A stretch of 43,293 nt of DNA from Patescibacteria group bacterium. GTDB lineage: Bacteria; Patescibacteriota; Minisyncoccia; RBG-13-40-8-A. The stretch covers positions 1-43,293 of the forward strand of contig JAKJED010000002.1 in the NCBI GenBank assembly GCA_022705575.1, read 5' to 3'. The notes beneath the pieces were generated by a model. The model saw only the letters and a program-made list of their open reading frames with translations, searched no databases and was not told where the DNA came from. This document shows positions 8,258-15,984 of the stretch, piece after piece. The first letter of the stretch is position 1. Every line of letters starts with the position of its first letter. The position numbers and the translations under genes are program-made.

Positions 8258-8285
8258 TTGACAAAATCTGTGGATATGCTATAAT
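8258..8285 (+). promoter_or_regulatory. Consensus sigma-70-type promoter of the GC-rich cassette
   Basis: TTGACA (8258-8263), a 16-base spacer and TATAAT (8280-8285), both hexamers perfect. The leader to the GTG start at 8379 is about 85 bases and contains two small hairpins (gaact/agttc near 8295 and ttcgtc/gacgaa near 8333). It is the best promoter in the window by eye. Confidence 0.8.
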
Positions 8286-8378
8286 TATATTATCGAACTA
8301 GTAATAGTTCTTTTAAATATTTCTGTATTGAATTCGTCCTAGACGAACCACAATTCAGAAAGAACAAAGGAGGAAGTT

Positions 8379-9119
8379 GTGAAAAAGACAATGGTGTTCG
8401 TCATCATTATTCTCATCGGCCTCACGGCCTGCGCGAAGCAGTCCGTGGCCCCGGCCTCAGCTCCCGAAACGGAGATGAAACCGGTCATTGAGTCGAACGC
8501 CTTCGCGGTGTTCGACAAGTGGCCGTTAGGCATGGACGCCGAGCGCGCTCTCGCGCTCGGTCTCCGGGAAACGACCCTGACCGAGCCGCTCCGCGTGTTC
8601 AATTATATGGGCACGCAGAATGGTAAGGTCCGGTGGCAGCCGGAAACGTTACCGACCGGAACGAAAGTCCTGGTCGGAGATGATGGCATCCCGTTGTATA
8701 AACGGGACTGCTTCAACAAACTGTTCGTTCCGGTTGCCCTGCAACCGGTGACGAACGCTCCGGCAATCGTGGAGAAAGAAAAAATGGGAGTGTGGGAGCT
8801 CCTAGGAATTACCTTTCTTATCCTGTTGGCGATGGCACTTGCGTTCCTGATGTGGAATGCGAGCATACTCCAACGGCTCGCCCGCTGGCTGTACGAACAC
8901 GGCCACGAGCACGATGACCCGCCAGCACCGCGTGGCGGAATCCGGCCGACGGTGCCTCCGACGACTCCACCGGTACCCAACACGAATATCTGGACGATCC
9001 GGGCCTCTCTCGACACGAACAAAATCGTTCATGTCGCGGGAGAAGGAATCGAATCGGTTTCGGTGGAGTTCCCGCCGGATCCGAACAAACAGATCTTAAT
9101 CAAGGCCTCCAGGAGGTAG
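8379..9119 (+). CDS. GC-rich orphan lipoprotein with an internal membrane helix
   Basis: 246 residues. The GTG start is preceded by AAAGGAGGA, a strong Shine-Dalgarno. The N-terminus MKKTMVFVIIILIGLTAC ends in a lipobox (L-T-A-C, Cys18). An extracytoplasmic region of about 110 residues includes LYKRDCFNKL. A membrane helix then follows (about residues 137-158, LLGITFLILLAMALAFLMW), then a histidine-rich EHGHEHDD stretch, a proline-rich linker and a short C-terminal domain. Base composition is far above its neighbours in G+C, and it has a private promoter and terminator, so recent acquisition or a special expression class is likely. I recognise no family; function unknown. Confidence 0.85.
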   Translation: MKKTMVFVIIILIGLTACAKQSVAPASAPETEMKPVIESNAFAVFDKWPLGMDAERALALGLRETTLTEPLRVFNYMGTQNGKVRWQPETLPTGTKVLVGDDGIPLYKRDCFNKLFVPVALQPVTNAPAIVEKEKMGVWELLGITFLILLAMALAFLMWNASILQRLARWLYEHGHEHDDPPAPRGGIRPTVPPTTPPVPNTNIWTIRASLDTNKIVHVAGEGIESVSVEFPPDPNKQILIKASRR

Positions 9120-9143
9120 GTCATTTGTTCTTCAAGATTAAAC

Positions 9144-9177
9144 GGGAGCACCCCTCGGTGCTCCCGCCTTTTTTTAT
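9144..9177 (+). terminator. Strong intrinsic terminator of the GC-rich cassette
   Basis: Perfect 9-pair stem gggagcacc/ggtgctccc with loop cctc (9144-9165), followed by gcc and a run of seven or more T. It ends the lipoprotein transcript before the convergent purN. Confidence 0.92.
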
Positions 9178-9188
9178 TTTAAAATTAT

Positions 9189-9791
9189 TTACTTTTCTAT
9201 TTTTACTTTTCTTCCTTCAATTTTCAACTTATCATCACAAAATAATTTTACTGCTTCGGGAAGTGCTTGATGTTCAATATCTAATCCGCGTTGTTTAAAT
9301 GTTTCCAATGTGTCGTCTTCTCGAATTTCATTAGCCCTTTGAATAATAATCGGACCAGTATCAACTCCCTCATCAACAAAATGTACCGTGCAACCACCGA
9401 CCTTGCAACCATAATTCCAAGTATCACCATAACCATCAGTTCCTGGAAATGCCGGTAAAAGTGCGGGGTGAATATTAATCAACCGATTTTTGTATTTGCC
9501 AACAAACAACGAAGTCAAAACGCGCATATATCCCGCCAAAACAACCAAATCAACTTTTTCTTTTTCTAAAATATCAATTATTTTTTGTTCATGTTCTTCG
9601 CGCGTAATTCCTTTGTGGCCAATAAAATATGTTGGGATGTCGGCTTTTTTTGCTCTTTCCAGTCCAAACGCATCTGCTTTATTGGAAATTACGGCAACAA
9701 TTTTGCCGTTGATCTTTCCTGCTTTTACATTATCAATTATTGCCTGTAAGTTTGTCCCGTTTCCGGAAATTAAAACTGTTATATTTTTCAT
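9189..9791 (-). CDS. purN: Phosphoribosylglycinamide formyltransferase
   Basis: 200 residues. PurN transfers a formyl group from 10-formyl-tetrahydrofolate to glycinamide ribonucleotide in purine synthesis. Visible motifs: ITVLISGNGTNLQAIID (phosphate binding), the catalytic Asn and His in INIHPALLPAF, and the catalytic Asp in VDEGVDTGPII. No other purine gene is in the window, so its role in a genome likely to lack the full pathway is open. Its -10 box TATAAT (9798-9803) is 6 bases before the ATG. Confidence 0.95.
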   Translation of the reverse strand: MKNITVLISGNGTNLQAIIDNVKAGKINGKIVAVISNKADAFGLERAKKADIPTYFIGHKGITREEHEQKIIDILEKEKVDLVVLAGYMRVLTSLFVGKYKNRLINIHPALLPAFPGTDGYGDTWNYGCKVGGCTVHFVDEGVDTGPIIIQRANEIREDDTLETFKQRGLDIEHQALPEAVKLFCDDKLKIEGRKVKIEK

Positions 9792-9966
9792 AAAATTATT
9801 ATAAATAAAAATTATTTGTTAAGAAGACCGCCTCGCAGGCCGAGCGCATGGTTAAGGCGAGGCCGAGAGAGAATGCAATTTCTCGCCGGGAAATTGACAT
9901 GTGTCTTCGGATAAATAATTTTTGTAAAAGGGATTCAAAGGGATTAACGAATGGATTCAAAGATGA
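9792..9966 (-). other. Structured intergenic element between leuS and purN
   Basis: 175 bases, non-coding. On the minus strand it has repeated ATCCCTTTGAATCCC blocks, a GACACATGTC block, a small hairpin aatttc/gaaatt and a GC-rich hairpin gcctcgc/gcgaggc (about 9830-9862). The order parallels the rpsU-yqeY gap at 615-792. The purN -10 box (9798-9803) lies at its downstream end. Confidence 0.4.
9798..9803 (-). promoter_or_regulatory. -10 box of purN, leaderless spacing
   Basis: TATAAT on the minus strand with exactly 6 bases to the ATG. No Shine-Dalgarno. No convincing -35. Confidence 0.5.
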
Positions 9967-12423
9967 TTAAATTACAATATTAATTAATTTTCCTTTCACA
10001 AAAATTATTTTCTTTAGTTCTTGGTTATTCAACCAAGATTTTATTTTATCGCTGGACAAAACCAATTCTTTTGCTTCTTTTTCAGAAATATCAACATTCA
10101 CATTAATTTTATCTCTAACTTTACCATTAATCTGCACAATCAAATCAATTTTATCTTTTTTAATTAATTTTTCGTCATATTTCGGCCATTCGGTCTCAAA
10201 AATTGATTTTTTGTTGCCCAATGTTTCCCAAAGTTCTTCAGTAATATGTGGAGCAAGTGGCGCTAAAATTTTCAAAAAATATTCCGCATCTTTTCGAGAT
10301 AAAACATTGTTTTTTTCATTCCATGTATTTATAAATTCCATCATACTTGATATTACGGTATTAAATTTCATATTATCTATATCATCACTCACCTTTTTAA
10401 CGGTATAATGTAATTTTTGAATTAGCTCTTTTGTTGTTTCTTTATCTATCTTTTCTGTATTGTCATAAATATTCCAAATTTTTCTCAAAAATCTCGCACA
10501 ACCCTCCAAGCTTTCCGTACTCCAAGCAATCGCATCTTCATACGGCCCCATAAACATTTCGTAAAGACGAACAGTGTCTGCGCCGTATTTTTTTATAATC
10601 TCATCGGGATTTATAACATTACCCCGTGATTTAGACATTTTTTGTCCATCAGAGGCCAAAACCATGCCATGCGCGCATCTCCTTTTGTATGGTTCTGGTT
10701 CTGGCACAACACCAATATCATACAAAAACTTATAAACAAACCTCGAATATAAAAGATGTAAGGTAACATGCTCCATTCCGCCGTTATATAAATCAACAGG
10801 CATCCAATATTTCAATTTTTTCATATCAGCCAACTCCTTATCGTTGTTTGGATCACAATAACGAAGAAAATACCAATTTGATCCAGCCCAATTTGGCATA
10901 GTATCGGTTTCTCTTTTTGCCCTGCCTCCACATTTCGGACATTTTACATTTACCCATTCATTAATCATTGATAATGGCGATTCTCCGGTTTCGGTTGGTT
11001 CGTATTTTTCAACATACGGTAATTCTACGGGCAAATCTTTCTCGTTTACCGGCACAACTCCGCATTTTTCACAATGCACAATTGGAATCGGCTCACCCCA
11101 ATAATGCTGACGCGTAAAAACCCAATCCCTTAAATGATAATTGATTTGTTTTTTGCCTAATTTTTTCTTTTCCAGCCATTTTGTAATTTTTTTAATTGCT
11201 TTTTCCGAATCCAACCCGTTAAATTCTCCGGAATTAACCAATTTTCCATATTCTATATATGCTCCGACGATTCGCTCTTGGCGAATGTCGGAGTCCCGCA
11301 CCTCCGACTGCTGTCGGAGCGTCGGGACTTTTTCACCTGGCCTTATTACTTCTCTAATTTCAATTCCGTATTTTTTGGCAAATTCATAATCTCTTTCGTC
11401 ATGTGCTGGTACCACCATCACAGCTCCCCCGCCATAAGTGGCAATTACATAGTCTCCAATCCAAATTGGAATTTTTTCATCATTTAGAGGATTAATCGCA
11501 TATACTCCTTTTAATTCAACCCCTGTTTTTTCTTTTGCAAAATCCATTCTTTCAATTTCGCTTTTCTGTTTGGATTTGTTTATATAATCTTCAACCTCGT
11601 CCCAGTTTTTAATGTTTAATTTCTGTGTCTGGACCAATTCGTGTTCAGGAGCAAGCACCAATGCGGTTACGCCAAAAATAGTGTCAATTCGCGTTGTAAA
11701 AACTTCTAAATCATTATTTCCGATTTTAAATTTTATATTAGTTCCTTCACTTTTGCCAATCCAATTTATTTGTTGATTTTTAATTCTTTCCGGAAAATCA
11801 ACCAATTTCAAATCATCAATTAATCTGTCCGCATAAGCGGTAATTTTTAATAACCATTGTTTTTTATTGCGTTTCTCGGTCTGTGCGCCGCAACGTTCGC
11901 ATTTTCCATTAACGACTTCTTCATTGGCCAATCCGATTTTACAACTTGGACACCAATTAATCGGCATTTCTTGCTGATAAGCCAATCCTTTTTTAAAAAA
12001 TTGTAAAAATATCCACTGCGTCCATTTATAATAACTCGGATCAGTGGTGTTTATTTCCCGCGACCAATCAAACGATAATCCTAAACTTTTTAACTGTTCC
12101 CTAAAAATTACCGTATTCTTTTTTGTCACTTCAATCGGGTGTATGCCGGTCTTTATCGCATAATTTTCGGTCGGCAAACCAAACGCATCATAGCCAATTG
12201 GAAATAACACATCATATCCCTGCATTCGTCTTTTGCGCGCTATCGTATCTAGCGCAGAATAACTTCTAGCGTGTCCAACGTGCAATCCATCGCCCGAGGG
12301 ATAGGGAAATTCAACTAAAATATATTGCTTTGGTTTTTTATCAAAATCAGTGGCTTGATATAAGCCAAGTTTTTCCCATCTCTCTTGCCACTTTTTTTCA
12401 ATTTCCTGCGGATTATAATCCAT
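9967..12423 (-). CDS. leuS: Leucyl-tRNA synthetase
   Basis: 818 residues, class I synthetase for tRNA-Leu. The HIGH motif is in FPYPSGDGLHVGHARSY and KMSKS in ASDGQKMSKSRGNV. The editing (CP1) domain carries TTRIDTIFGVTALVLAPEH and the GGGAVMVVPAHDERDYEFA block. Zinc cysteine pairs CPSC/CERC and CEKC/CPKC are present. A stretch of about 20 residues around VPTLRQQSEVRDSDI, in the linker before VNSGEFNGL, comes from a double palindrome at 11262-11327 and is absent from usual family members. The ATG has TATAAT (12430-12435) 6 bases upstream, inside the 3' end of tatD. Confidence 0.97.
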   Translation of the reverse strand: MDYNPQEIEKKWQERWEKLGLYQATDFDKKPKQYILVEFPYPSGDGLHVGHARSYSALDTIARKRRMQGYDVLFPIGYDAFGLPTENYAIKTGIHPIEVTKKNTVIFREQLKSLGLSFDWSREINTTDPSYYKWTQWIFLQFFKKGLAYQQEMPINWCPSCKIGLANEEVVNGKCERCGAQTEKRNKKQWLLKITAYADRLIDDLKLVDFPERIKNQQINWIGKSEGTNIKFKIGNNDLEVFTTRIDTIFGVTALVLAPEHELVQTQKLNIKNWDEVEDYINKSKQKSEIERMDFAKEKTGVELKGVYAINPLNDEKIPIWIGDYVIATYGGGAVMVVPAHDERDYEFAKKYGIEIREVIRPGEKVPTLRQQSEVRDSDIRQERIVGAYIEYGKLVNSGEFNGLDSEKAIKKITKWLEKKKLGKKQINYHLRDWVFTRQHYWGEPIPIVHCEKCGVVPVNEKDLPVELPYVEKYEPTETGESPLSMINEWVNVKCPKCGGRAKRETDTMPNWAGSNWYFLRYCDPNNDKELADMKKLKYWMPVDLYNGGMEHVTLHLLYSRFVYKFLYDIGVVPEPEPYKRRCAHGMVLASDGQKMSKSRGNVINPDEIIKKYGADTVRLYEMFMGPYEDAIAWSTESLEGCARFLRKIWNIYDNTEKIDKETTKELIQKLHYTVKKVSDDIDNMKFNTVISSMMEFINTWNEKNNVLSRKDAEYFLKILAPLAPHITEELWETLGNKKSIFETEWPKYDEKLIKKDKIDLIVQINGKVRDKINVNVDISEKEAKELVLSSDKIKSWLNNQELKKIIFVKGKLINIVI
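11262..11327. repeat. Double palindrome inside leuS
   Basis: Two adjacent hairpins: ctccgac/gtcggag with inner attcgc/gcgaat (11262-11293), then tcccg/cggga enclosing ctccgac/gtcggag around tgct (11294-11327). It is read in frame through leuS. The junction sequence tcggagtcccg resembles the hairpin at 660-683. Confidence 0.85.
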
Positions 12424-12429
12424 GTCTTT

Positions 12430-12435
12430 ATTATA
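12430..12435 (-). promoter_or_regulatory. -10 box of leuS, leaderless spacing
   Basis: TATAAT on the minus strand with 6 bases to the leuS ATG, within the last codons of tatD. It suggests leuS has its own near-leaderless transcript in addition to read-through from tatD. Confidence 0.5.
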
Positions 12436-13201
12436 TCATCAAATTAAATATTTTTTTTGCGTTTTGGGTGGTTTGTTCTGCTACTTCTCCGAAACTGAGT
12501 CCTTTTATTTCTGCAATTTTTTCGGCCACGTATTTAATATTCTCGGGAGTATTTCTAACCATCTTGTCTTTTTCGCGCAAAGGTTCGGGTATTAAATATG
12601 GCGAATCAGTTTCAATTAAAATCCTATCCAAAGGACAATTTTTAATCACTTTATCGTAATCACGCGCATAAGTAATCAATCCCGTAAAGCTCAAATAATA
12701 TCCCAATTTTAAATATTCTTCGGCATAAGACCAACGTCCCATATAGCAATGCAAAACTCCGATTACCTTCGGATAATTTTTAACAATTTCCAAAATTTCC
12801 GGAAATAAACGGCGAGAATGAATAATTATCGGTTTATTTGCTTCCTGTGCCAATTTTAAATGCTGAATAAAGATTTTCTGCTGTTGTTTTTGCGCTTCTA
12901 TATCGTTTTCACAAAATTGATAATCTAATCCGCACTCGCCAACCCCCACAATCTTTGAATGTTTTGCTAATTCTAAAAATTTATTGTAATCAAACGTTTC
13001 GCTTGCGTCGTGCGGATGGACCGCAACCGTCGCCCAACAATTACTGTATTTTTCCGCAATCTCAATTACTTGTTTTGACGTTTCGTAATTTACGCCAATA
13101 TTAATAATGCCAACATTATTTGCTTGGCATTTTTTAATAATTTCCTCTCTGTCGTTATCAAAATCTTTAAAATTAAGATGCGCGTGCGTATCAATTAACA
13201 T
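12431..13201 (-). CDS. tatD: TatD-family metal-dependent hydrolase
   Basis: 256 residues, the usual size of TatD DNases, TIM-barrel nucleases acting on DNA ends in repair and degradation. Motifs: LIDTHAHLNFKDF (first metal site), VGVGECGLDY (Glu), KPIIIHSRR, GVLHCYMG, and the final aspartate in LIETDSPYLIPEP. The gene precedes leuS by 7 bases. A TATACA box (13208-13213) is 6 bases before the ATG. Confidence 0.94.
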   Translation of the reverse strand: MLIDTHAHLNFKDFDNDREEIIKKCQANNVGIINIGVNYETSKQVIEIAEKYSNCWATVAVHPHDASETFDYNKFLELAKHSKIVGVGECGLDYQFCENDIEAQKQQQKIFIQHLKLAQEANKPIIIHSRRLFPEILEIVKNYPKVIGVLHCYMGRWSYAEEYLKLGYYLSFTGLITYARDYDKVIKNCPLDRILIETDSPYLIPEPLREKDKMVRNTPENIKYVAEKIAEIKGLSFGEVAEQTTQNAKKIFNLMI

Positions 13202-13207
13202 AATTTA

Positions 13208-13213
13208 TGTATA
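13208..13213 (-). promoter_or_regulatory. -10-like box of tatD, leaderless spacing
   Basis: TATACA on the minus strand with 6 bases to the ATG at 13199-13201. It lies after the terminator at 13231-13260, so tatD needs its own promoter. Confidence 0.4.
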
Positions 13214-13230
13214 ACACTATTTAAAGAATA

Positions 13231-13260
13231 AAAAAAGGGGGCGTTCCGCAAGGAACGCCC
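13231..13260 (-). terminator. Strong intrinsic terminator of the second cassette
   Basis: Perfect 9-pair stem gggcgttcc/ggaacgccc with a 4-base loop (13239-13260). On the minus strand it is followed by cc and a run of T. It ends the transcript of the exported barrel-like protein 16 bases after its stop codon. Confidence 0.92.
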
Positions 13261-13276
13261 ACTGTAAATCACGACG

Positions 13277-14281
13277 TTAGAAATAGAACTGAATTTGCAA
13301 AGATATTTTGTAATTTCCCCCCAGACCTCTTAGGTCACCTTTAAAAGGAACTCTACCCCGGACAAATAAATCACAATTTTTAATACGAAATCCCATATCG
13401 GGTCCGTATTCTAACTGTGACTCCTGTCCCTCCTTCATTTTGCCGGAAAATCCGATACCAAATCCGATATAAATCGGCTCAAACAGCATTCCGACCAAAT
13501 CAAGATTCACCATTGGTACAGTATACCAATTATCTCTGTCTCGACCAATCGGAACGCCAATGCCGATTGATCCCAATAAATCGGTCGAATCAAAAATCTG
13601 ACGCTTTATTCCCAATTCGACGATTCCGTACTCCATAAAACAAGAGTAGAATCCTCCAATTCCTACTCCTGCAAAAAAATCCATTTGAGCGGGTTTCGGA
13701 ATTATCGATTTTTGGGATTCAAATTGAATTTCGGGTGAAGGCTGAAGTTGTGATTTTGGTTCGGGCAATTTCCCGTTTAAACTTCTTGATGGATATTCTT
13801 TGATTTGCGGTAATTGTGGGGTTTCAATCGCCTCGATTTCCTCAATCTTCCAGAGACAAATGTTCCCACAAATTTCCGGAACAACGATCCAATAACGTTT
13901 TTCCAAAAATTCAATAGAAACAACGTAGGCCATAAACGGTTTATCATCATCCCACTCCCATTTACCCGTATCCATGACACTACCATTCCAACGATAGGTC
14001 ATAGAAAGAAATTTCTCGCCTCGGACAAATTTCTGATACCAGATAGCGACTCCAAACATTTGTTCAAGAAAAACTTTGACAAGCGCATCATTTTTGTTGA
14101 AAATAACGCTAAGCGCCTTTTGTTCTTGGTTGAACAGATCCATCAGATCTTGTTCGCCGTGAACCCCTCCCATTTTAAGCGGGGCCACACCGAATCGACT
14201 AACCTTTTTATACTGGTCTTGTCCAAAAGTAAAAGCAACCATCAACAAAACCACCACAAATCCAATAATTGTTTTTTTCAA
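13277..14281 (-). CDS. Exported protein with outer-membrane-barrel-like C-terminus
   Basis: 334 residues from a TTG start at 14279-14281. I chose that start because AAGGAGAG sits just upstream and the peptide then begins MKKTIIGFVVVLLMVAFTFG, a clean signal peptide with likely cleavage before QDQ. A longer frame to 14314 would overlap the upstream small ORF. Residues of about 30-165 form an unrecognised domain containing PEICGNICLWKIEE. A proline-rich linker follows. The last 130 residues alternate polar and apolar, are glycine and aromatic rich, and end QIQFYF-stop, like the terminal strand of Gram-negative porin-like barrels. Function unknown; an outer-membrane location would be surprising for this kind of organism. 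Confidence 0.82.
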   Translation of the reverse strand: MKKTIIGFVVVLLMVAFTFGQDQYKKVSRFGVAPLKMGGVHGEQDLMDLFNQEQKALSVIFNKNDALVKVFLEQMFGVAIWYQKFVRGEKFLSMTYRWNGSVMDTGKWEWDDDKPFMAYVVSIEFLEKRYWIVVPEICGNICLWKIEEIEAIETPQLPQIKEYPSRSLNGKLPEPKSQLQPSPEIQFESQKSIIPKPAQMDFFAGVGIGGFYSCFMEYGIVELGIKRQIFDSTDLLGSIGIGVPIGRDRDNWYTVPMVNLDLVGMLFEPIYIGFGIGFSGKMKEGQESQLEYGPDMGFRIKNCDLFVRGRVPFKGDLRGLGGNYKISLQIQFYF

Positions 14282-14294
14282 GATGCTCTCCTTT

Positions 14295-14453
14295 TTATCC
14301 GAAACCAATGCCAATTTCCTCCAACTCCATCAGAACGCGAGCTTCTTGATGCTCGTTTTCGGCCGAAGGACGAAAGCAAAAAGCCATCGCCACAACGCGG
14401 ACTTCTTCTCTCTCCCTTCTTTTCTCTTCTTCTTTTTCTTTTTTAAGGTTCAT
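14295..14453 (-). CDS. Small charged ORF upstream of the exported protein
   Basis: 52 residues beginning MNLKKEKEEEKRREREEVRV, then a more mixed half ending LMELEEIGIGFG. The ATG at 14451-14453 has AAAGGAGAAC about 6 bases upstream, one of the best Shine-Dalgarno sequences here. Its stop lies 13 bases before the TTG of the exported protein, so the two form a small operon behind the promoter at 14476-14504. The acidic/basic alternation suggests a helix or coiled coil. It may be a real small protein or a translated leader that tunes the downstream gene. No family recognised. Confidence 0.6.
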   Translation of the reverse strand: MNLKKEKEEEKRREREEVRVVAMAFCFRPSAENEHQEARVLMELEEIGIGFG

Positions 14454-14475
14454 TTTTTGTTCTCCTTTCAACTAT

Positions 14476-14504
14476 GTTTTATCAATTTTATTTTGTTTTG
14501 TCAA
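14476..14504 (-). promoter_or_regulatory. Promoter of the second secreted-protein cassette
   Basis: On the minus strand, TTGACA (14499-14504), a 17-base spacer and TAAAAC (14476-14481). The -35 lies inside the last codons of metG. The start codon of the small ORF is 22 bases beyond the -10. Confidence 0.65.
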
Positions 14505-15984
14505 GACGCGGAAATAGAATTTCTGGTTTATTTGATTTTAGTTGCTTTTTTATTTTTTCACTCGTTTCGGGTAAAAATGACTCGATTAAATCAGCAATTT
14601 CAGAAATACAATAGATTAAATTAGACAAAACCAATTCTATTCCCTCAATATTACCCTTTGCGCCTCCCTTTGTTAACTCCCATGGTTTTGTCTTATCAAT
14701 ATAACTGTTGCAAAATGATACTAATTTCCAAATTTCCCCTAATCCACGATTGAATTCAAATTCTTTAATCAGTTTTTCTAAACCTTTTTTTGTTTTTTCG
14801 ATAAAAATTGTAATTTCCTTATCTTTAATTTCATTCGGCAATTGGATTTTATTCTTTACTGCCAATGCTAACACTCTTGCCACTAAATTTCCTAACCCAT
14901 TAGCTAAATCTGCATTATATAATTCTTCAAATTTTTCAATGGAAAAATCACCATCTTCGGCAGATGGAATTCCACGCAATAAATAATAACGTACGGCATC
15001 AATACCATATTTATCAACCAATTCAATTGGGTTCGGTAGTATTGCTCCTGATGATTTACTAATTTTTTGCCCTGCTAAATTAATAAATCCGTGAATAAAT
15101 ACTTGTTTTGAAGTCGACAATCCAGCAGATAAAAGCATCGCTTGCCACATCGCGGTTTGCTGTCTTAAATTGTCCTTACCCGCAACCTGTATTCCTGGCC
15201 AAAATTCTTTGAATTTTTTTTCATTTTTTGGCTTACTCGCCGAAACCTTGGCGAAGGTGGGCCAACCCAAACAAGAAATATAATTAATAAGGGCGTCAAA
15301 CCAAACATACATTATATGCTCACCGTCCCCCGGAACAGGCACGCCCCATGGCATTTTTGTTTTTAGACGCGAAATGCTGAAATCCTGCAATCCACTTTTT
15401 ACAAAATTATAAATTTCCTTCTGGCGATGTGCAGGAACAACAAAATCTTTATTTTTATCGTATAAATCTAAAAGTAATTGCTGATATTTTGAAAATCTGA
15501 AAAAATAATTTTCTTCTTCAATAATTTCAATTTCACGATTGGAGTGAATTGGGCATTTGCCATCAACCAATTCTGAATCAGTTTTCTCTAATTCGCAACC
15601 AACACAATATTTGGTTTTATAATTCTTTTTATAAATATCTCCATTTTTCTCGCATCGTTTCCAAAATTCCTGACACGCCTCAATATGATGTTTATCGGTT
15701 GTACGAATAAAATTATTATAAGAAAGGTTTAATTTTATTTTTAATAAATCAAATTTTGCCGCATATTCGTCACAATACGCTTGCGGATCTTTTTTTTCTT
15801 CAAGCGCTTTTTGATAAATTTTAAGTCCGTGCTCATCAGTTCCAGTATTAAAAAATACCTCGTCGCCTAATTTGGTGCGATATCTAGCAACAACATCTGC
15901 CTGTATAATCTCTAATGCAAACCCAATATGCGGTTCTGCATTCACATACGGCAATGTAGTTGTAATATAAAATTTATTTTTCAT
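14488..15984 (-). CDS. metG: Methionyl-tRNA synthetase
   Basis: 498 residues, class I synthetase without the extra C-terminal tRNA-binding domain, so of the short form. HIGH motif is HIGF in LPYVNAEPHIGFALEI, and KMSKS is KISKS in LAGQKISKSSGAI. A zinc-site region CVGCELEKTDSELVDGKCPIH is present. The stretch PTFAKVSASKPK comes from a palindromic repeat (15237-15254) inserted in frame. The start overlaps the rsmI end by 11 bases, so rsmI and metG are coupled. Confidence 0.96.
   Translation of the reverse strand: MKNKFYITTTLPYVNAEPHIGFALEIIQADVVARYRTKLGDEVFFNTGTDEHGLKIYQKALEEKKDPQAYCDEYAAKFDLLKIKLNLSYNNFIRTTDKHHIEACQEFWKRCEKNGDIYKKNYKTKYCVGCELEKTDSELVDGKCPIHSNREIEIIEEENYFFRFSKYQQLLLDLYDKNKDFVVPAHRQKEIYNFVKSGLQDFSISRLKTKMPWGVPVPGDGEHIMYVWFDALINYISCLGWPTFAKVSASKPKNEKKFKEFWPGIQVAGKDNLRQQTAMWQAMLLSAGLSTSKQVFIHGFINLAGQKISKSSGAILPNPIELVDKYGIDAVRYYLLRGIPSAEDGDFSIEKFEELYNADLANGLGNLVARVLALAVKNKIQLPNEIKDKEITIFIEKTKKGLEKLIKEFEFNRGLGEIWKLVSFCNSYIDKTKPWELTKGGAKGNIEGIELVLSNLIYCISEIADLIESFLPETSEKIKKQLKSNKPEILFPRLDKTK
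15237..15254. repeat. Translated palindromic repeat in metG
   Basis: Arms tcgcc/ggcga with inner partial pairing. It is read in frame as part of TFAKVSAS. It is the same type as the YAKASAD repeat in the EndoQ-like gene at 36891-36918. Confidence 0.7.

Noticed and set aside
8603-9022. Open frame on the minus strand opposite the GC-rich lipoprotein gene
   Set aside because: A shadow of high G+C coding DNA; no Shine-Dalgarno, no signal or domain, while the plus frame has promoter, lipobox and terminator.
13277-14314. Longer ATG start (14314) for the exported protein
   Set aside because: It would overlap the 52-codon ORF and bury the signal peptide behind a charged stretch; the TTG at 14281 has the Shine-Dalgarno.
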